DNA from: Patiria pectinifera
Lineage: Eukaryota; Echinodermata; Asteroidea; Valvatida; Asterinidae
DNA: 64,000 nt
Reading direction: 5' to 3'
Assembly (NCBI GenBank): GCA_029964075.1
Contig: CM057147.1
Location: forward strand, 11,553,513-11,617,512
The position numbers and the translations under genes are program-made. Below, piece after piece: positions 11,201 through 26,200 of this stretch. Every line of letters starts with the position of its first letter. The first letter of the stretch is position 1. The notes under the pieces were generated by a model. That model searched no databases, had not been told where the DNA came from, and was given only the letters and a program-made list of their open reading frames with translations.

Positions 11201-14200
11201 CTGCAAGTTATTTCACTGATCTTGATTTCTCTTGTCTGTGTATATATTTTCCGTGTTCATCAATTCATTTAGAGGTTGTACAGCTCGTACTTAGAGGCGA
11301 GGCTTACATGTTGTCCTCAAATGTATGAATATGAATTAAACCTCACTGATTTGTTTACTCTGTTCCTAGCTGCAAAATGTTCATCTGAACTTTGATATGA
11401 CATCCTTGAAGGAGGAGATTGCTGACAACTTGACATGCATGAGGACAGCACCTATGAAAGGTATGATGCACCGGGAGAAAATAAGACACACAAACTGTTT
11501 GGACAAAAAAATTGACCCATGAGAGTCAATGCAATGTCTGAAATAACAGTCCAATTTATCGAGACAAATATAGTTAAATGACTGGTAAATGTGAGTCTAA
11601 TTTGTCCAAGACAATTTGAATCAAGCATTTTGAACAAAGAATGGACGAATTATTGTCTAGTTTCTCTAATAATTTACCCCAGAGGTTGACATATGGACGT
11701 GCAGTTCATGGCAAACATTTAACATATGACATACAAAGTCACCACATTATTCACTGTATTCTTTAAAATATGTATTAAAAGCGTTCTCTTAAATATGTAA
11801 GGTTTTTATATTTGACTAGTGCTTAAATTTTAATCCGTAATTTTAATAGTTTAACAAATTACTCTGAACATGTAATGCGTATTAGAATATTTCGATATTT
11901 TGCGCAAAATAGATAAACATTTCATTATTGATAACCACAGGTCAAATCATTTTTTGCTTACATGTACAGCATTATCAAAGAAATTTTGCACTAAGTAAAA
12001 TAATAGAGAGCTTCAAAAATATCCAAATGGAGTAGATCTCTGCCAAGCTTAAGAGATTGTCTTACCCTTTTGTCATACACAGGATCCCATGAACAGACCC
12101 ATTGTTACCAGAAGCTAGTTCAAACTTTACACTCGGTGCCTGACGCTCAGAAACTGGCAGAGATTGTGTCTCCAATGTACAAGCTGCCACTGTCCAGGTA
12201 TGCAATACATGATGTCCAGGTATATTCTCATTCTCAATGCGCCAATGCCACGTCAAGTCGCACGATTCACGCTCGCACAGCGCCCGAGTTGCGTCATTAC
12301 GGCGCCCAGACCAGAGTGCAGAGGTGTTGCGATTCTTGTGAGTATGTTCAAAAACGTTGGCGCTCATCGGAAACCACTATGGCCCTCTGGCGCCCATCTG
12401 GCAACCTATAGTTGTCGCTGCGATCTAGTAGTTGTTGTTGCGCCCCGGCCATTTTTAAGGACGCAGTGAGAGCGCATAAAAATATGTGAACGCCGACAGT
12501 CTGACAGGGCCTTAAGCACATAATTGCTAGGCAATAAGTAGATTGTGTACGGTTTGTGACTGGTTGTCAGTTGAGTTACGCTAAGCACATAATTGCTAGG
12601 CAATACTGTAGTTTCCACTTAAGCAGATCCATGAAATTGGGCCCTTTTCAGATGTTAGAGAGCATTATTTCTTTTCTCAGACGTATCCGTGACAAGCAGG
12701 ACAGGTTGAACATGCTGGATGCAGTTGCCGGGATACACACTGATGCCTCCCAGTCGCTCCTTACTGATCTCATCCTCCTGTCTCCAAAACCAAACAAGGA
12801 GCTGGTAGAGAGACTACTCATTGCCTCTGCTGGCTTCACACACACTATATCAGAGGTAGTGTACAGACTCCTTTCAAGTTGTTTCTTAGGATTTAATTGC
12901 TGTTTATATGGCATTGAAATTATGAATGATGATAGTGTCAAAACATCAGCCTTATAATCCATTAACATTTTTTATGTTGATTTTTTTCAGCATTACCTAG
13001 AGACTGTAGAAGACATCGCCTTTCAACCTCACAAATTCCCTGGTAAGTTTTGGAATCTTTCCTTTCTTTAAAAACAAAATAAAAAAGTGTTCCCTTAACC
13101 CATCTATCTACACGGAAACAAATCAGAGGTAAGTATTTTTCACTAATGCTGTGCAACCCGCAGTCCATAAAGGCTCATGTCGTATTTGCTTATGTCGTAC
13201 CTGGTTGCCCTAATCGCCCGAGCCGAGTTGAGAGCAATTATCGGCGACCAGGCCCCTAACCGCATTGGTTAAAAACTTTTTAAAAAGTACAAACATTATG
13301 ATGCTGTGTAGTTCAAGAATTTTACATTTCATTGTTGTCCTTGTTCAGGGACCATTTATGTGAACAGAGCATGAATTGCCATTCCCACCCTCTCCCCAAA
13401 CAAACACGCAAAATGACAGCCTCGATACCGGCTGGTTATGAACACTTCTCAGCAGTGCTCTAACAGCGCTTTAAAACCACCCGCGTGACAGGCTGTCTTC
13501 CAATAAAACTGTTAACTGTCCATTTAACCACATTTTTGAACAACGTAACATTTGTGAAAGGACCATTCATTGTAAATCTTTTTGTTCTAGAATCCTTAAA
13601 AGACCCTGAGATACAGAGGGTTGCTGTGCTGGCACTTGGTTCCATGGCTGGTCACCGATGGAAGGCTGGATACAAGTCTCAAGCACAATTCATTGTCCGC
13701 AAGATTGAGGATAAACTTGGTGTGCACGGTCAGTTACTAGAAAATCTTTGTGGTTGAGAAACGCCAACATTCAGTTTCTTTGTATTTGAACAATATAATA
13801 TTTTGACTTGTTCTGTTCAGAACGGTTTTTTTTTGCCAATTGACATTAACTGTTTTTAAATAACAGTTCCTAAACAGAAACCATATTTCCAATAAAGATC
13901 TCACTTTTAAAGGTATTTTTGTATTTATTCCGGACTTTTTGGAAATTTCTTGGTGTCTGGTCAACATTTTTTTGGAAAGGTTATGGACATTCATGACCTG
14001 TTCTGTCAAACCAAGTATATGTTTGAAAATTACACTTTGAGGTTCCTGAAAAGGGATCCATAAGCACATGGTGTGGCAGCCAACATTTTCGTTACAAGTA
14101 CTTAGCATTATGCATTTAGTTACTCTACAGTTGTACAGTTTGACTTGAAGACTTTGACCTGTCCTGGCTTCTCATTTGGCAAGTGTTGCAGGATGTATAG

Positions 14201-17200
14201 TGTTGGGCACAGCATGTTCACAAAATACCGTCAGGGTTTACTACTGTTAAACTAAACTACTCATCTTTCATTTCTGACCTTCTCAGATCCCTGGGCCTAT
14301 GAGAAGACCTTGACCTCTCTGACTGAGGCTGAACAAGAAGAGTTTCACCATGACACGGTGGCATTGATTGAAGCTCTGGGCAATGCTGGGCTGCATCGCT
14401 CCTTCCCCCACATCCAGAGCTATACCAACCACAGCGCTACTCACCCACTGCTGAAAAGGGCTGGCTTACACTCCCTGAGAGACTACCATCATGACACGGT
14501 GAACAAATGTTAATTCTCTGGAATGACCAGACAGTTGCCCATTTATGTCGAGCCTAACATTGTTTATCCAGAATAGTAACTCGGGGGCGGGGACGACGTC
14601 ATGTATTTTGGACACTTTGGCCCAGATTGCACACTTTTGATTCGATTTGAATTGATAACAGTTGAAATGATTATTTAAAGGTGAAAAAAACCATTAATTT
14701 AAAAGGTGCTTGAAATATGTGTCTGCTAGGATGGCAAAGTCTGAAACTAGATGCATGTTATGCAGTGCCAATATGATTTATGTATTGCTGCTGATAAATA
14801 GAAACAAGCAGTATGACATTGTAGGTGATAACCAGGTTTTTTTTTGGGGGGGGGGCTAAAAGAATATTTTCTGCTTGGTGATTATCTCCTGGTCATATCC
14901 TTACAGGCAGCGGGGATTCTGCTGAAGTCAGCCTTAGATGAAGATGAGAATGAGCATGTCAGATATGAGGCATCCTTGTTTTACAAGAATCACCCGATGG
15001 GCGGTGACCAAAATATCTCCAAGTTTGTCACCCCAGAAGAGTGAGTAAGAATACTGTTAGGCAAACAGTGGTTACAATTTGAGATTACAAGAGCACTTTG
15101 TTGTTCAACACACATGATGGTAGAGAGGCGAGGCTTACATGTTATTTCTTGTTTATCCTCAAATGTATTTGAACGATAGATCAGAAGGTGCAAGACCTGC
15201 AGAGATCCATGCACGTACGAATCTCTTTCAAATGGATGTTGGATAAGAAAAACTTCATTGCAAACTACAAACACTATTTCTTTAAAAATTAGCAAATGTA
15301 AAAATAAAATCAGAAGCTCGATGTATAAAAATTTTAACCGAAAAAAGAGCAATTAATCCTTGAATGTATTGTGTGACTGATTACCTCAAAAGGTAGTTTT
15401 TACGAATTATGATTTATTTGTTGTGTGGAGAGCTTGAGCCTATGGTTTCTGAATGTTTATCAAACACTTTACAATGGCTGTCGCCCGTCAAGGCATAGAA
15501 CATAATCTTGGCCTATCAAACTTTAGATTGTATACAATGTACCTGGTTAACTCGATAGGTAGATGTAAGACTGGAAATCAATTCCGTAATTGGCTGGGTT
15601 TAGTCCGCCTGCGCCGCCGCGTACCGCACCGTACCACCGGCGTTGATCACAACCTGACACTGACTCTTTTAAATCTTGTATCAAAACTTACCTCTCAATT
15701 CAAGCTTTTCATTAATTGTCTCAGACCCCAGGGCAGTGAATAGGTTTTCCTAGATACTACCATGTATAAGTTGTTAGTACTCATTATTACTTTTATAATT
15801 ATTAACGTCATGGGGTTACGCGAAGCGCGCGTTATAATAACAAGTGGGAACGATTCCTGCATCTTTGGCCCCATACATGTATATCGCTTTCAATTACTGA
15901 CTTGAATTATCTGCAGCCCTAACGTGCACAAGACATGGTAATTGCTACCAAAATTGGACGGGGTACTTTGATTGGATTAGAATCAGGATGATATGAATAT
16001 TCATATTACACCTGACATAAAATGTAGGCATCTCAGCTAGCTCGGCGCTGTGCATGTAGTGCCTCACCATGCAACACAGCCTGGAGCGAATCGATTGCCC
16101 TTGCGGTCAAAAGCTAATTCCTTGGTCATTTGGAATCCATACATCATTATATTCTTATTCGAAAAGCAAGTTTCGGAAATCATAGTTTACCACTGAGTGT
16201 AATTTAATGAATATCGTTAAAAAGAGAGACAAAAGAAAAGAAGAAGCGCGCATTGATCAAGCATGCTGAGAACTATGTATCCTCACTCTTATAATGTATG
16301 ATTCCCCAGTGATACAGCCAGATTACTATTGGCCCTCTCTATTGAAACGTAATGCATATGGATTTCGCTGGGCGCATAAATGAATAACCGTCCGAATTAG
16401 TCAAGTCATTAGACCTTTTGAAAAATTATGCCTGGATGTTAAAACACGACACACAACACTAGCGAGCGCCGTGCTAGTAAATATTGGGTGCTTTGTTGGA
16501 CAATACACGACAGTGGATAATGGCTTGCCCTTCAACTTCAAGTCTAGGTAGATGCTGATTATTGCAAAATGTGTAAATGTATCATCTATATTAGGTTTGA
16601 TAAATTAACAAAAGGTTATTACAGGCATCCTAGATTCTTTGTTAACCAAGTAAATGGAATGCAGATTTTCATAATTTGGGCTATGTTTAAACTTAAAGTC
16701 TGTGAAAGGCTTTTGAATTTTTTAATTATATAATAATGTTAAAACACTGTAATTTTCACATCACTCATTAGTCAGGGTAAGTGGTTTTTATCTGACGCAC
16801 TTTATTGCATCTGTGAATATTATTTCCATTTTAGATATTCTGCCGTCAATTCTTCCCAAGACGTAGCAATCACTGCAGTGAGTGTGCCCTCTAGACATCG
16901 CTTGAGACGAGGATTCTGGGATGGATTGAAATTCAAGTTGGCCAGTCCCTCAATCCGCTGGAAAAAGCTCCTCGGCAGCTCAGCGACTGGGGCTGAGTTT
17001 GGCTTGACCATTAGAAATGAACTTAACATGAACATTGGTACGCATTTCAGACTGTATTTCATGCATTTTCATATTCTTTTGGTGTTGATTTGTGAAAAAG
17101 TGGGGGGATATAATTTTGTTCACCTAATGTTTTATAAAAAAAGACCTATGGGACAATGTGATTACAGAACAAGGAGTATACAGAGTTGTAATTGAGTCTG

Positions 17201-20200
17201 TCAAAAGATACTGAAACATGTTACCTGACTTGTGATTGACTTTATATTACAGAACAATTACATCAATTGTATTTGAAGAAAAGTTAAGCCTTGTACAAAA
17301 CAAATGAGCCTTTGACAGTTCTTTTTGTGTCTGACAGCTCCATTGAGTGGTCACCTGAGCGTGGATCTATTAGACGAAGCTTATGCCACAGTCGTGGTTG
17401 GGCTTGTTGGGTTTTCATTGGACCTTGCCCGGGCCCGATTCTGCTTTAATGGCTTCATTGATTATAACCTCAACATACTTCAGGTATGTAGCTCTCATAG
17501 TGCATCCACAAACTTACCTCGTTTTGCTGACTTCACCATGCAAACCTTCAGATCTCATTGATAATGATATTAACAAAAATGTTAGCGAGTATTGTTGACA
17601 TTTCCATCCAATCAAAGTAATGCAATGAATGAAGTCAATTAATGCATGGGCTCCGACCAGAAATCATGGTTTGCGTTGTGTGACGGACTCCACAGAGCGT
17701 GCGTGTATGCACACATAATATGTATTCGCTGGTGTGCATACCTATATCACAAAGCATAAGCACTGACAATTTTCATCTGAATGTGCACAAGCCTGGGGTG
17801 CATCCACTTAGTAGTGTTCATGCGTTTTGCACACATGCGAAACGGCGTTTTGGTCCGAGCCAATGAAAAAGCTCTGACTTGCTAGCTCCGCCCCTAAGCT
17901 CAATCAACCATGACCGTCAACGTCTTTAGAAAGTAACATTTTTTTTCTTGTAACAACGGATACTCGCTGCATGATCAGAGAATTTTTTTGTGACATCGCA
18001 ATAAAGGCAGGCGATGAGTACACCACCATCTTTTCCTCAAAAAAACATCGGTTAAAGTGGTCAGAAATTGCCTCAGATCGCACCACAGAGCACCTAGAAT
18101 CCAAAAACAATTCGGGGCCCTTAAGCGGGCCCCGAACCCCATGCCGTAATTTTTTGACCCACTTTTTGGGGGGACAAAAAATTGTTTTGCCCCCCCCCCC
18201 CCAAATTGTGTTCTGGATCCGCCCTTGGTGCTCGGCAGGTCCAGGAGTAACAGGCAGGGAGGTTTTTGGCGGCACATGTCCTAAAGGGTTAATATACATG
18301 TATTCCCGGCAAAATGTCATTTTTCAGTAACAGGTTTTGTGGGTTTTGATAAAAGCTGCTATCCAAACAATAACCTTTTTCGAGTTGATTTACAAAGCAC
18401 TGCCATTTTCACAGTTCCTCGATGTCATCGTTCCATTGTGGGTTGCCACACGGGGCCTTCATGTAATTAATGAACATAAAGACGTTAGCGTGACCCTTGT
18501 AAAGTATATTAGAGGGGTACACCTGAGCTTGGCTGAATGGTGGCCTTAATTTCTCATTTTTTTTTTTTTACCTTTGCAGAAGGTATTTTATGAATTTGAG
18601 TACAGAGTAGCTCCTAATACCCTCATACTGAGACAAAATAGTTTCAGTTTCAGAGGGTAAAATTGCACTTTTGACATCAGACAATTACCGGCCCTTTACC
18701 GTGCATGTTTTATCCCAACCGAAACTGGATATGCCAAGTCAAGTTTTGGGGCTTCAGGGCATTCTGAGTGCATTCTTATGACGCACTTCGTCTTGAAAAG
18801 TTCATAATGGTGCAGCTGTAGCACTGTTTTGTTTTACACACTCAATCAATGAGTGGTTAAGTCTCAAGACTTTGCTACTTCAATGTAAACATGCAAACAT
18901 ATTAATTTTTTTATCATAAAAAGGTGTGACATTGTTGCATGAGAAAGTGTATGGTATGTGAAAATTGGCCATAATGTCGTCTGATGCTTTGTATTGGGTT
19001 AATCAGGAGTTTGGCGTGGAGCGCATCAGTGACTTTGTCAAAGCATACGATCTCATCATTGGACAAGTAGTTGGAAACATCCGTAGGGCAGTGGACATTG
19101 TTGTTGGTCTCTTCAACGGTGACATAAGCATCGCTCAGCTATTTGACGACTTTGTCCAAGCTCTGGAGAACATTCCAAGTAACATTACGGTAAGTTTGTA
19201 CGTGTAAGACATAGTTGGCAGGCTATATTACCATATATGTATTTCCCTTATTAAAAGTATCACAATGTATTACCCTTAACATATTCTTAAAAAAAAGGTT
19301 GAGGAAGAAGTCTAGCTTTTATTATATTTCAGCCAAAGTGAAACTTTAACTTTGCATGGCATTTTCATTGTTAATTAATATTTGCAAGGCCAATAATATA
19401 AATACATACAGGGTGAATACAAAAATTAAACCAATATGTCCGTAACCCCCAAAAGGTAAGACTGAGTGTTCTTTCAGCAAAACGAAAACAATTTACATTC
19501 ATCCCCGTGTGAATTGTTTTCGTTTTACCGAAAGTAACACTTACCTTTTTGTGATCCATGGACAGAACCTTAAAATAGTGTTTGTGTTTAAACTTCCGTA
19601 ACTTGGAAAGTACATAAGTAATTTGAATGATTACTTAGAGCCTTGACATGACACTACATGTCCTATTTATCTATTTACATGTGACAGGTTCTGAGCTCAT
19701 TAGCTAAGCGTGTAATCTGGCTAGGCAGTAGTAGATTAATTAAATGGGATCTCTCACCTGTTTCAGATAGGCATCCAGAGTTGTGTCAAACCAAATGGCA
19801 TAAGAAGCAACTTGGGTTGACCAATGAAAGTAGATTTTCCGTTGACTTATCCGAGGAGTCCTCTGAAGAACTGCAACAGTGGATTGACTTAGAAGCTCCA
19901 ACACTGCAAATACTGCAGTGTTCAATTTACACCATTGGTATCTATATAGGACCATCTGGTGTTAAATTTTGCTGGTGTTGTCCTATATAGATACCAAATG
20001 GTCTTAAATTAACACTACAGTTTTTGCAGTGAACCTGTTTTATCGTCAAGGAGTTATTGTAATTAATTTCTAAATTATTTGGAAATCTTCTGATAAACGG
20101 TTCGACAGAACTCTGGAGTGCCAGTCTGAAACAGGTGGGATTCCAATGGAAATAAGCCTCTGCAATTGGCTTTCTAGGCTACCCCAGTTGAAATCAACTG

Positions 20201-23200
20201 TTCTTGCTTTCGTATCTTTGTATCGTCGGGTGCCCGGCAGAAGGGCATATGAGCGTTCTGATGCAAAAATCATTTTCACAAACATTGCATTGAAAGGTTC
20301 CATTGTTCCCTCGCGCGCATTATGTATCCAATGTTCTCCCACACAAAATATAAATCGTACGAATTTGAAATTTGTCACACGTATGAATCATAAGTTTTGT
20401 TTCAACTTTTATTAATTTCTGATGAACATGTTTAAATTTCATTAAAATGGAGGCAGTTTTCTGCATATGCCCTTTTGCTGGGAACGTTTTGGTGATTACG
20501 CGCTATTGCATAAGGGCATATGCACATATATGCCCTTTTGCCAGGCACACGACGGTATATACTGTTGGTTTCATCTGAATAAAATAATAATGATAATAAA
20601 TAAAAGTGTTAATTGGCTTAATTGCACTGCTTATGAGGATTGTCTTGTAACGTTTCTAGTTGTTTATGTCCCTTATATAGAATGTGAGATATGTGGCTAC
20701 AGAGGCTGTGTCCAGACTATCCCAGTTTGATCCTGATCAGCTACCCCGGTCCTTCAGGGGTGTCATTAATGTGGTCAACAAGGCTACTCAGTTATTCAGT
20801 GATATCAAGACAGATGTCATGGAATTCTACCAGGTCATTGTTAAAATTTGTGGTCATATCCATCACAAAGTCCCTCACAAGTCATCTCTCAATTCAAGTC
20901 AAAAGGCTATCACTAAAAAATCAAAACAAAATCCCAAGTCATTCACAAGTAAGGTGACAAGTAACGGGGGAGGAATACTGGCAAAGGAATGCCTTGGCCA
21001 CCGTTAAGTGGAGTACATGACTGCACAATGGATGACTTGTGATGAATTTGTGATGACTTGTGAGGACTTGACCTAGACTGAGATATTAATTATCTTCAAT
21101 TGTGATTTGAATTGTGCTATTCCTGCTGCACACATGTGTAATATGATAACCACTGCCTACAGCGTTCAATCTTTGTTTCATTTGAAACAAGGCCGAAGGC
21201 CGATTGGTATATGAGACACAGATGCACATAGTAAGAAACAAGTAAGACTCTAGTGCAAAGTTGCAAAGCAAACTGAATACTTGTCACGTTGGTAGCAAAC
21301 AAAATTATATGTTCTTTAGCCAAATATTCAGGACATTTTGACAAAACTGTTGAGCGTTGATACAGTTAATTGATCAAGTTCATCTGTCATCAAGCTGAGT
21401 TTTACTGTGTGACTTTATGAAAGGCTTTAATTCATTCATTCATACATATATTTCAATATTGCTGAAAATTACAAGACGTACAAATTACAAGAGGTACTTC
21501 AACTGTATGAACATTTTAAAATATTTCACCTAGGAAATAAGTGTCTTTTATTGCCAGCTCCAAAATTGGTGATGCCTTTTTTTTCTAAAAGAGATTGTAT
21601 TTGGTGGTATATGAAGGATCAATTTCACTGGTAATTGCAATTAACATGAATTTGTATCTGTTCAGAGCGTCAATGAAGCTATCACAGTCACCTTGCCCTG
21701 GGCAGCAGAGCAGATCTGGAAGTCTATTATTGCAATTGCAGATTCTATAGTTGATCTACTCAAGTCACCACTGAAAGCCATCGCAGACATCTTTAAAGGA
21801 GTTCTCAAGTAAGTTTGCAGGGTTTAATGAATGCAAGGATTATGGGTAAGCATTATGGGTAAAAGTGATTTAAATATTGGGTTTTATCTTTGCTGTTTGA
21901 GAGCTTGTAGATTACGAATTCAAGAGCTTGATCAGGTGGGGCCCGAACCCACAATCCCTAACTCGCTGTTGGATATGTCTGATCACCAGGCTTGCTGGGG
22001 TCATCTGGTCAGTTTAAAGTAAACAAATAATGAATGTTTGTAAGTGTAATGGTAAGAATAATTGAGTAAGGTGACAGATGGAATGTTACATTCCATAGGG
22101 TGAAGCCAAATGGAATGGAACATTGTCATCTGGCACCGGATGATATTATTCTTTTCATTGCACGAAGATGAAACGTTCATTATTTATTTTATACAACACC
22201 TATAAATCCTCGGCTGGTCAGAGCCTAGCCTCCAAAAAGCGTGACTGTCTGATGAAACTTCTTTTTACCGTGGAATAGAACTTCTATTTGTGCGGTTCAG
22301 CCGGGCCGTAGGTTGGGACGAATAATTCAATGACACGTGATGAACAACCCACCAATCACGGGGATTTATTCAGGCATTGTAAAATTGACAATACCACAAT
22401 TATCATCTTGTACCAATTTTATATAATAAAGGGTAAACACCCAATATTAAACGTTACATGTGCCCTGTATAAATGTTCATTATTTAAGATATAATATTAC
22501 TGTTTAGGGTTAGAACGCACCTTTGATTCCTCTTCCAACCACTTCCCCTTGTAGAGTAGGTCACTTGGTGTAACTATAAACTTCTTCCATTTTAGCTTGC
22601 TTATCTCAGGCCCATTAGGAAAAGCAATAACACCACCACCATTTAACGAATAGGCATCTTTATTGCTATATATTATTGTGGGCAGATCATACAACATTTT
22701 AAATGTTCTTTCTTATTTAATAGCATCAAGACTGCAGTTATTGAAATCAAAAACGCCAAGAAAGAGGTGGAAGAAGCCAACTTTTTCAAGGAAGGTGAGG
22801 CACATTCATTACAGAAATTGTATTTTTTTACTAAATCACGTGGCAGTACTGCGATGAATTGGGGATTAGAAAAGGTTCCTTGAACTTCCCGCCCTTGGTC
22901 CTCACACAGATCCCTATTCTTACAAACTTATGATCCAGAGCATTGCACATAATTCGCAGACAGAGTTTCGGACATCAATTTTATACTCATTTTACTAACT
23001 GCAGAGATGAAACAAGGGGAATGAATTGTTGGGAATCTAACCTGAGCCTACTGCTGAGAGTCAATGGTACTTTAAAGCATTCCCAAGATGCTGCAGGTTG
23101 CTTATACCAGTGACATATCTACCTTTGAGCCCCATCACTCTTAATTTTTCTTGTGGGGCTTGTGCACTAGTTTAGGAAATGCTTATGGTCTTACCTTTCC

Positions 23201-26200
23201 ATGAAAAAGAGCATTTTGCGCAATTTTATCAACTGATGTTTGTATTCCTGTCTCCTACGATCTTAATGTTTTAATGTGTTACAACTTCTGTTTCTACAGT
23301 AGAGACGTGATCATCTCTGTTTATAGTTTGGTAAAAACCTCTCGTCTCATAGATACCATGACTGGCTCCAACCCAAAAGGTCAAACAATCTTCGCAATAC
23401 GAACACTATGTCGGTCCTTAGATGTAGAACCAACCGATACAAATATCACAATTCAATTTTTAACCAATCTTCTAAAGAAGAACTAAGCATTATGCTTATT
23501 CTGGTGTTACATTTTTATATTGATTTTTATCTTCTATTCATTAATACCTGAGGCAGTTTATGTATTCCTATTGGTCGAGAGCCCGTCATGTGGGTGGTCT
23601 GACATGGTTGATAAAACATCGGCTGGCTCTTTAAAACACGTTTTCCTGTGTCACATGAAATGTTTGACTCCTATGAAATCTTGTCCCTATCCTTTTATGT
23701 GTTGGGCATAACTTGGGCATGCACATTACTACCAATGAGTCCGTTTTTCGAGAGTATGCAGTATGCACCACGCGCGCCCATCTCCATATAAGGAGATGTT
23801 TACGACTACTCGCGGGAGGCACATACCATAACACAGCTAGAGGGGTGTTTATAAAAAAAAAAATGCAACCCTAAACCATTTGCCTTTTGAGAAAAAAAGC
23901 GGTTAGGTGGATTTTTATGTTTTGGGTATCAGATTAAAGCCGAGAGATTTTTCTTTCAAAAACTATACAAAATCATTGAAATAGCACTTTGTGTTGCTGA
24001 GAAAATGTCAATTATGTGAAAGTAGTCTTTTACATCCTGTACACAAGTACTTCAAATAGTGAAACATTTTTGTTGCACGCCTATTGTGCAAATATCCTTA
24101 ATTTGTGCACGGATTAAGACATGCACAAATAGGTAATGTAAAATTCTCTTACTGTGGTAATTTTTTTTTGTGCAGGATAAAAAGTGACTACTTTTACCAA
24201 ATTGGCATTTTCTCAGCAAACAAAAGTGCTATTTTCATGATTTTTTTCTTCAGTATTTGAAAGAAAAAGCGCCCAGCTTTAATTCAATACCAAAAACATA
24301 AAAATCCTCCTATCCCTTTTAAAAGGCAAACGTTTTAGGGTTGCATTTTTTGGGTCACCCTATTAGGAACAGCAGCACCTCCTAGTATCCGATAAAATCT
24401 ACCCCCACACCTAGCTGCTTTCCGAATAATAGTGACAGAATAATTGGTGATTCAGCCCTCTGGAAAGACAGATCCTTGATATGCATTTGCTGTGAAACAA
24501 ATGTAACCAATCCTATTAAAGGAGTCAGATGTCACCAGAGTTTTCAAGTTCAAGACTTATTTTGTGGAATGTGGTCCTATATAAAACTATGAAAATCTGT
24601 AAAAGGCACAAGCAAGGAGCAAATCATACAATGCATTCCATGTGCTTGCCAGGTCAGAGACCCTACTGGTTTGATCTGCCCAAGGTCATCGGTGATATGC
24701 TGAACGAATTAAGGGAGCATCTTGGCAACATCAGACGAGATCTTAGTGTTTGGGTGGATGAGATTGTGGGTTCCTCAGATCCCGTCAAGAAGCTGACAGG
24801 GGGAGCAGTGGATTCGGTGAGGGTAGTAAATCTAAGGTTGCATTAAAAGACGAAACATTCACTGTTTGGCAAGATCAGAGATTCCTTTTTTTGCCAAGAG
24901 AGTTACATCCATTACATTTTTTTTATAAATAAAAAAAATTGAAAACACACCAATTGCAAAATTGAGAATACCAAAATAGATATTAACACTCGCATAATTA
25001 TTGCTAAATGTGAACAAACCTTGTTTCTTATTAGTCCAGTCACATTCTGATGTACATGTAACAAGTACTGCCATTTATAAACATATGGCTACAAATGAAA
25101 ATCCTATTTGCATCCCAAATTGTTATGTATTTTATGTACCATTAATTAGTAAGTCAAACGATCAATACGGTGATCCCCCTCCCCCAAAAATGTCTTTTTT
25201 AGTTGCTTCATTTCTACAAAGAAGGTCGTATAACATTTTGTGTTGGATTATTCAATAACCATTTTCTGGGGTCATAAACAAGATCACGGCTATCAGTTCT
25301 GCCACAAGAGCAACAGTTTGCTCTTGAGTGATGCAGAGATACAATTGTAGCAAGGTGTCCTGCTGAAGGACACAAGAACTAAGATCCCTTGGCTGGGTTT
25401 GAACTCAGATTTCAAACAGTTTACACAAGCTCCACAATTGTCTTCCTGGCCGATCCAATATCTGTCATTTCAGTCTGCTGTTTTACATTTTATTTTTCTC
25501 TCACAAATAGCTCACATTGAGGAGGCGAGTCAAGGATGAGATTGAGTCCATCTTCCAAGATTTGATGGAACCCATACAGCCCATCGTGAATCTCCTAAAA
25601 CCATTCTTTGAGCTGTACGACCTTGTGTTCAGCACTGTTGATGCTGTCAAAAAAGCCTATCAGACTCTGAAGGAAGGGTGAGTGTATATGGAGGAGGAAT
25701 AAGCATACTGCCAACCAAAATTTAATGTGATGAATATTTCTTTTAACTTTTAACACATTATTTTGCTATGCAATAATGTCTGCTTTATAACTCCACTAAG
25801 TTAGGCCCAGATCATTCATTCAGAATGATACGCTCACTGTGGTTATATGTTAAATGTACTGGCTGGTAGTTGCATCAATCACAGGACAAATTCATGTCGC
25901 TAAATAGTCAGATAAATATTAGCGTGAAAGTTCATCTGTGTTGGTAGTTTGATATTATTTAGAGGTACACTTTTGATTACAACACTAGAACACATGATTG
26001 GGTGCATTCCTATCGCACAAACACAGATGAAATATGCACCCTTTTCAGGACATGTTTGTGTGTACAATATCACTTGAAGTTTAAATGCATTCACTGTATG
26101 CCATTTGTACATGGGCTTTACCACGTTCACTTTTAAAGAAGTTCAATATACATGTCTTCAAAAGGAATTGTCATAGCTTCGCTCTTGTGTAAAAGTCTTT

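Noticed and set aside
12062..12469. Overlapping frames of about 100 codons on both strands
   Set aside because: They cover exon 5 and the GC-rich element copy. Only the exon 5 part is coding.
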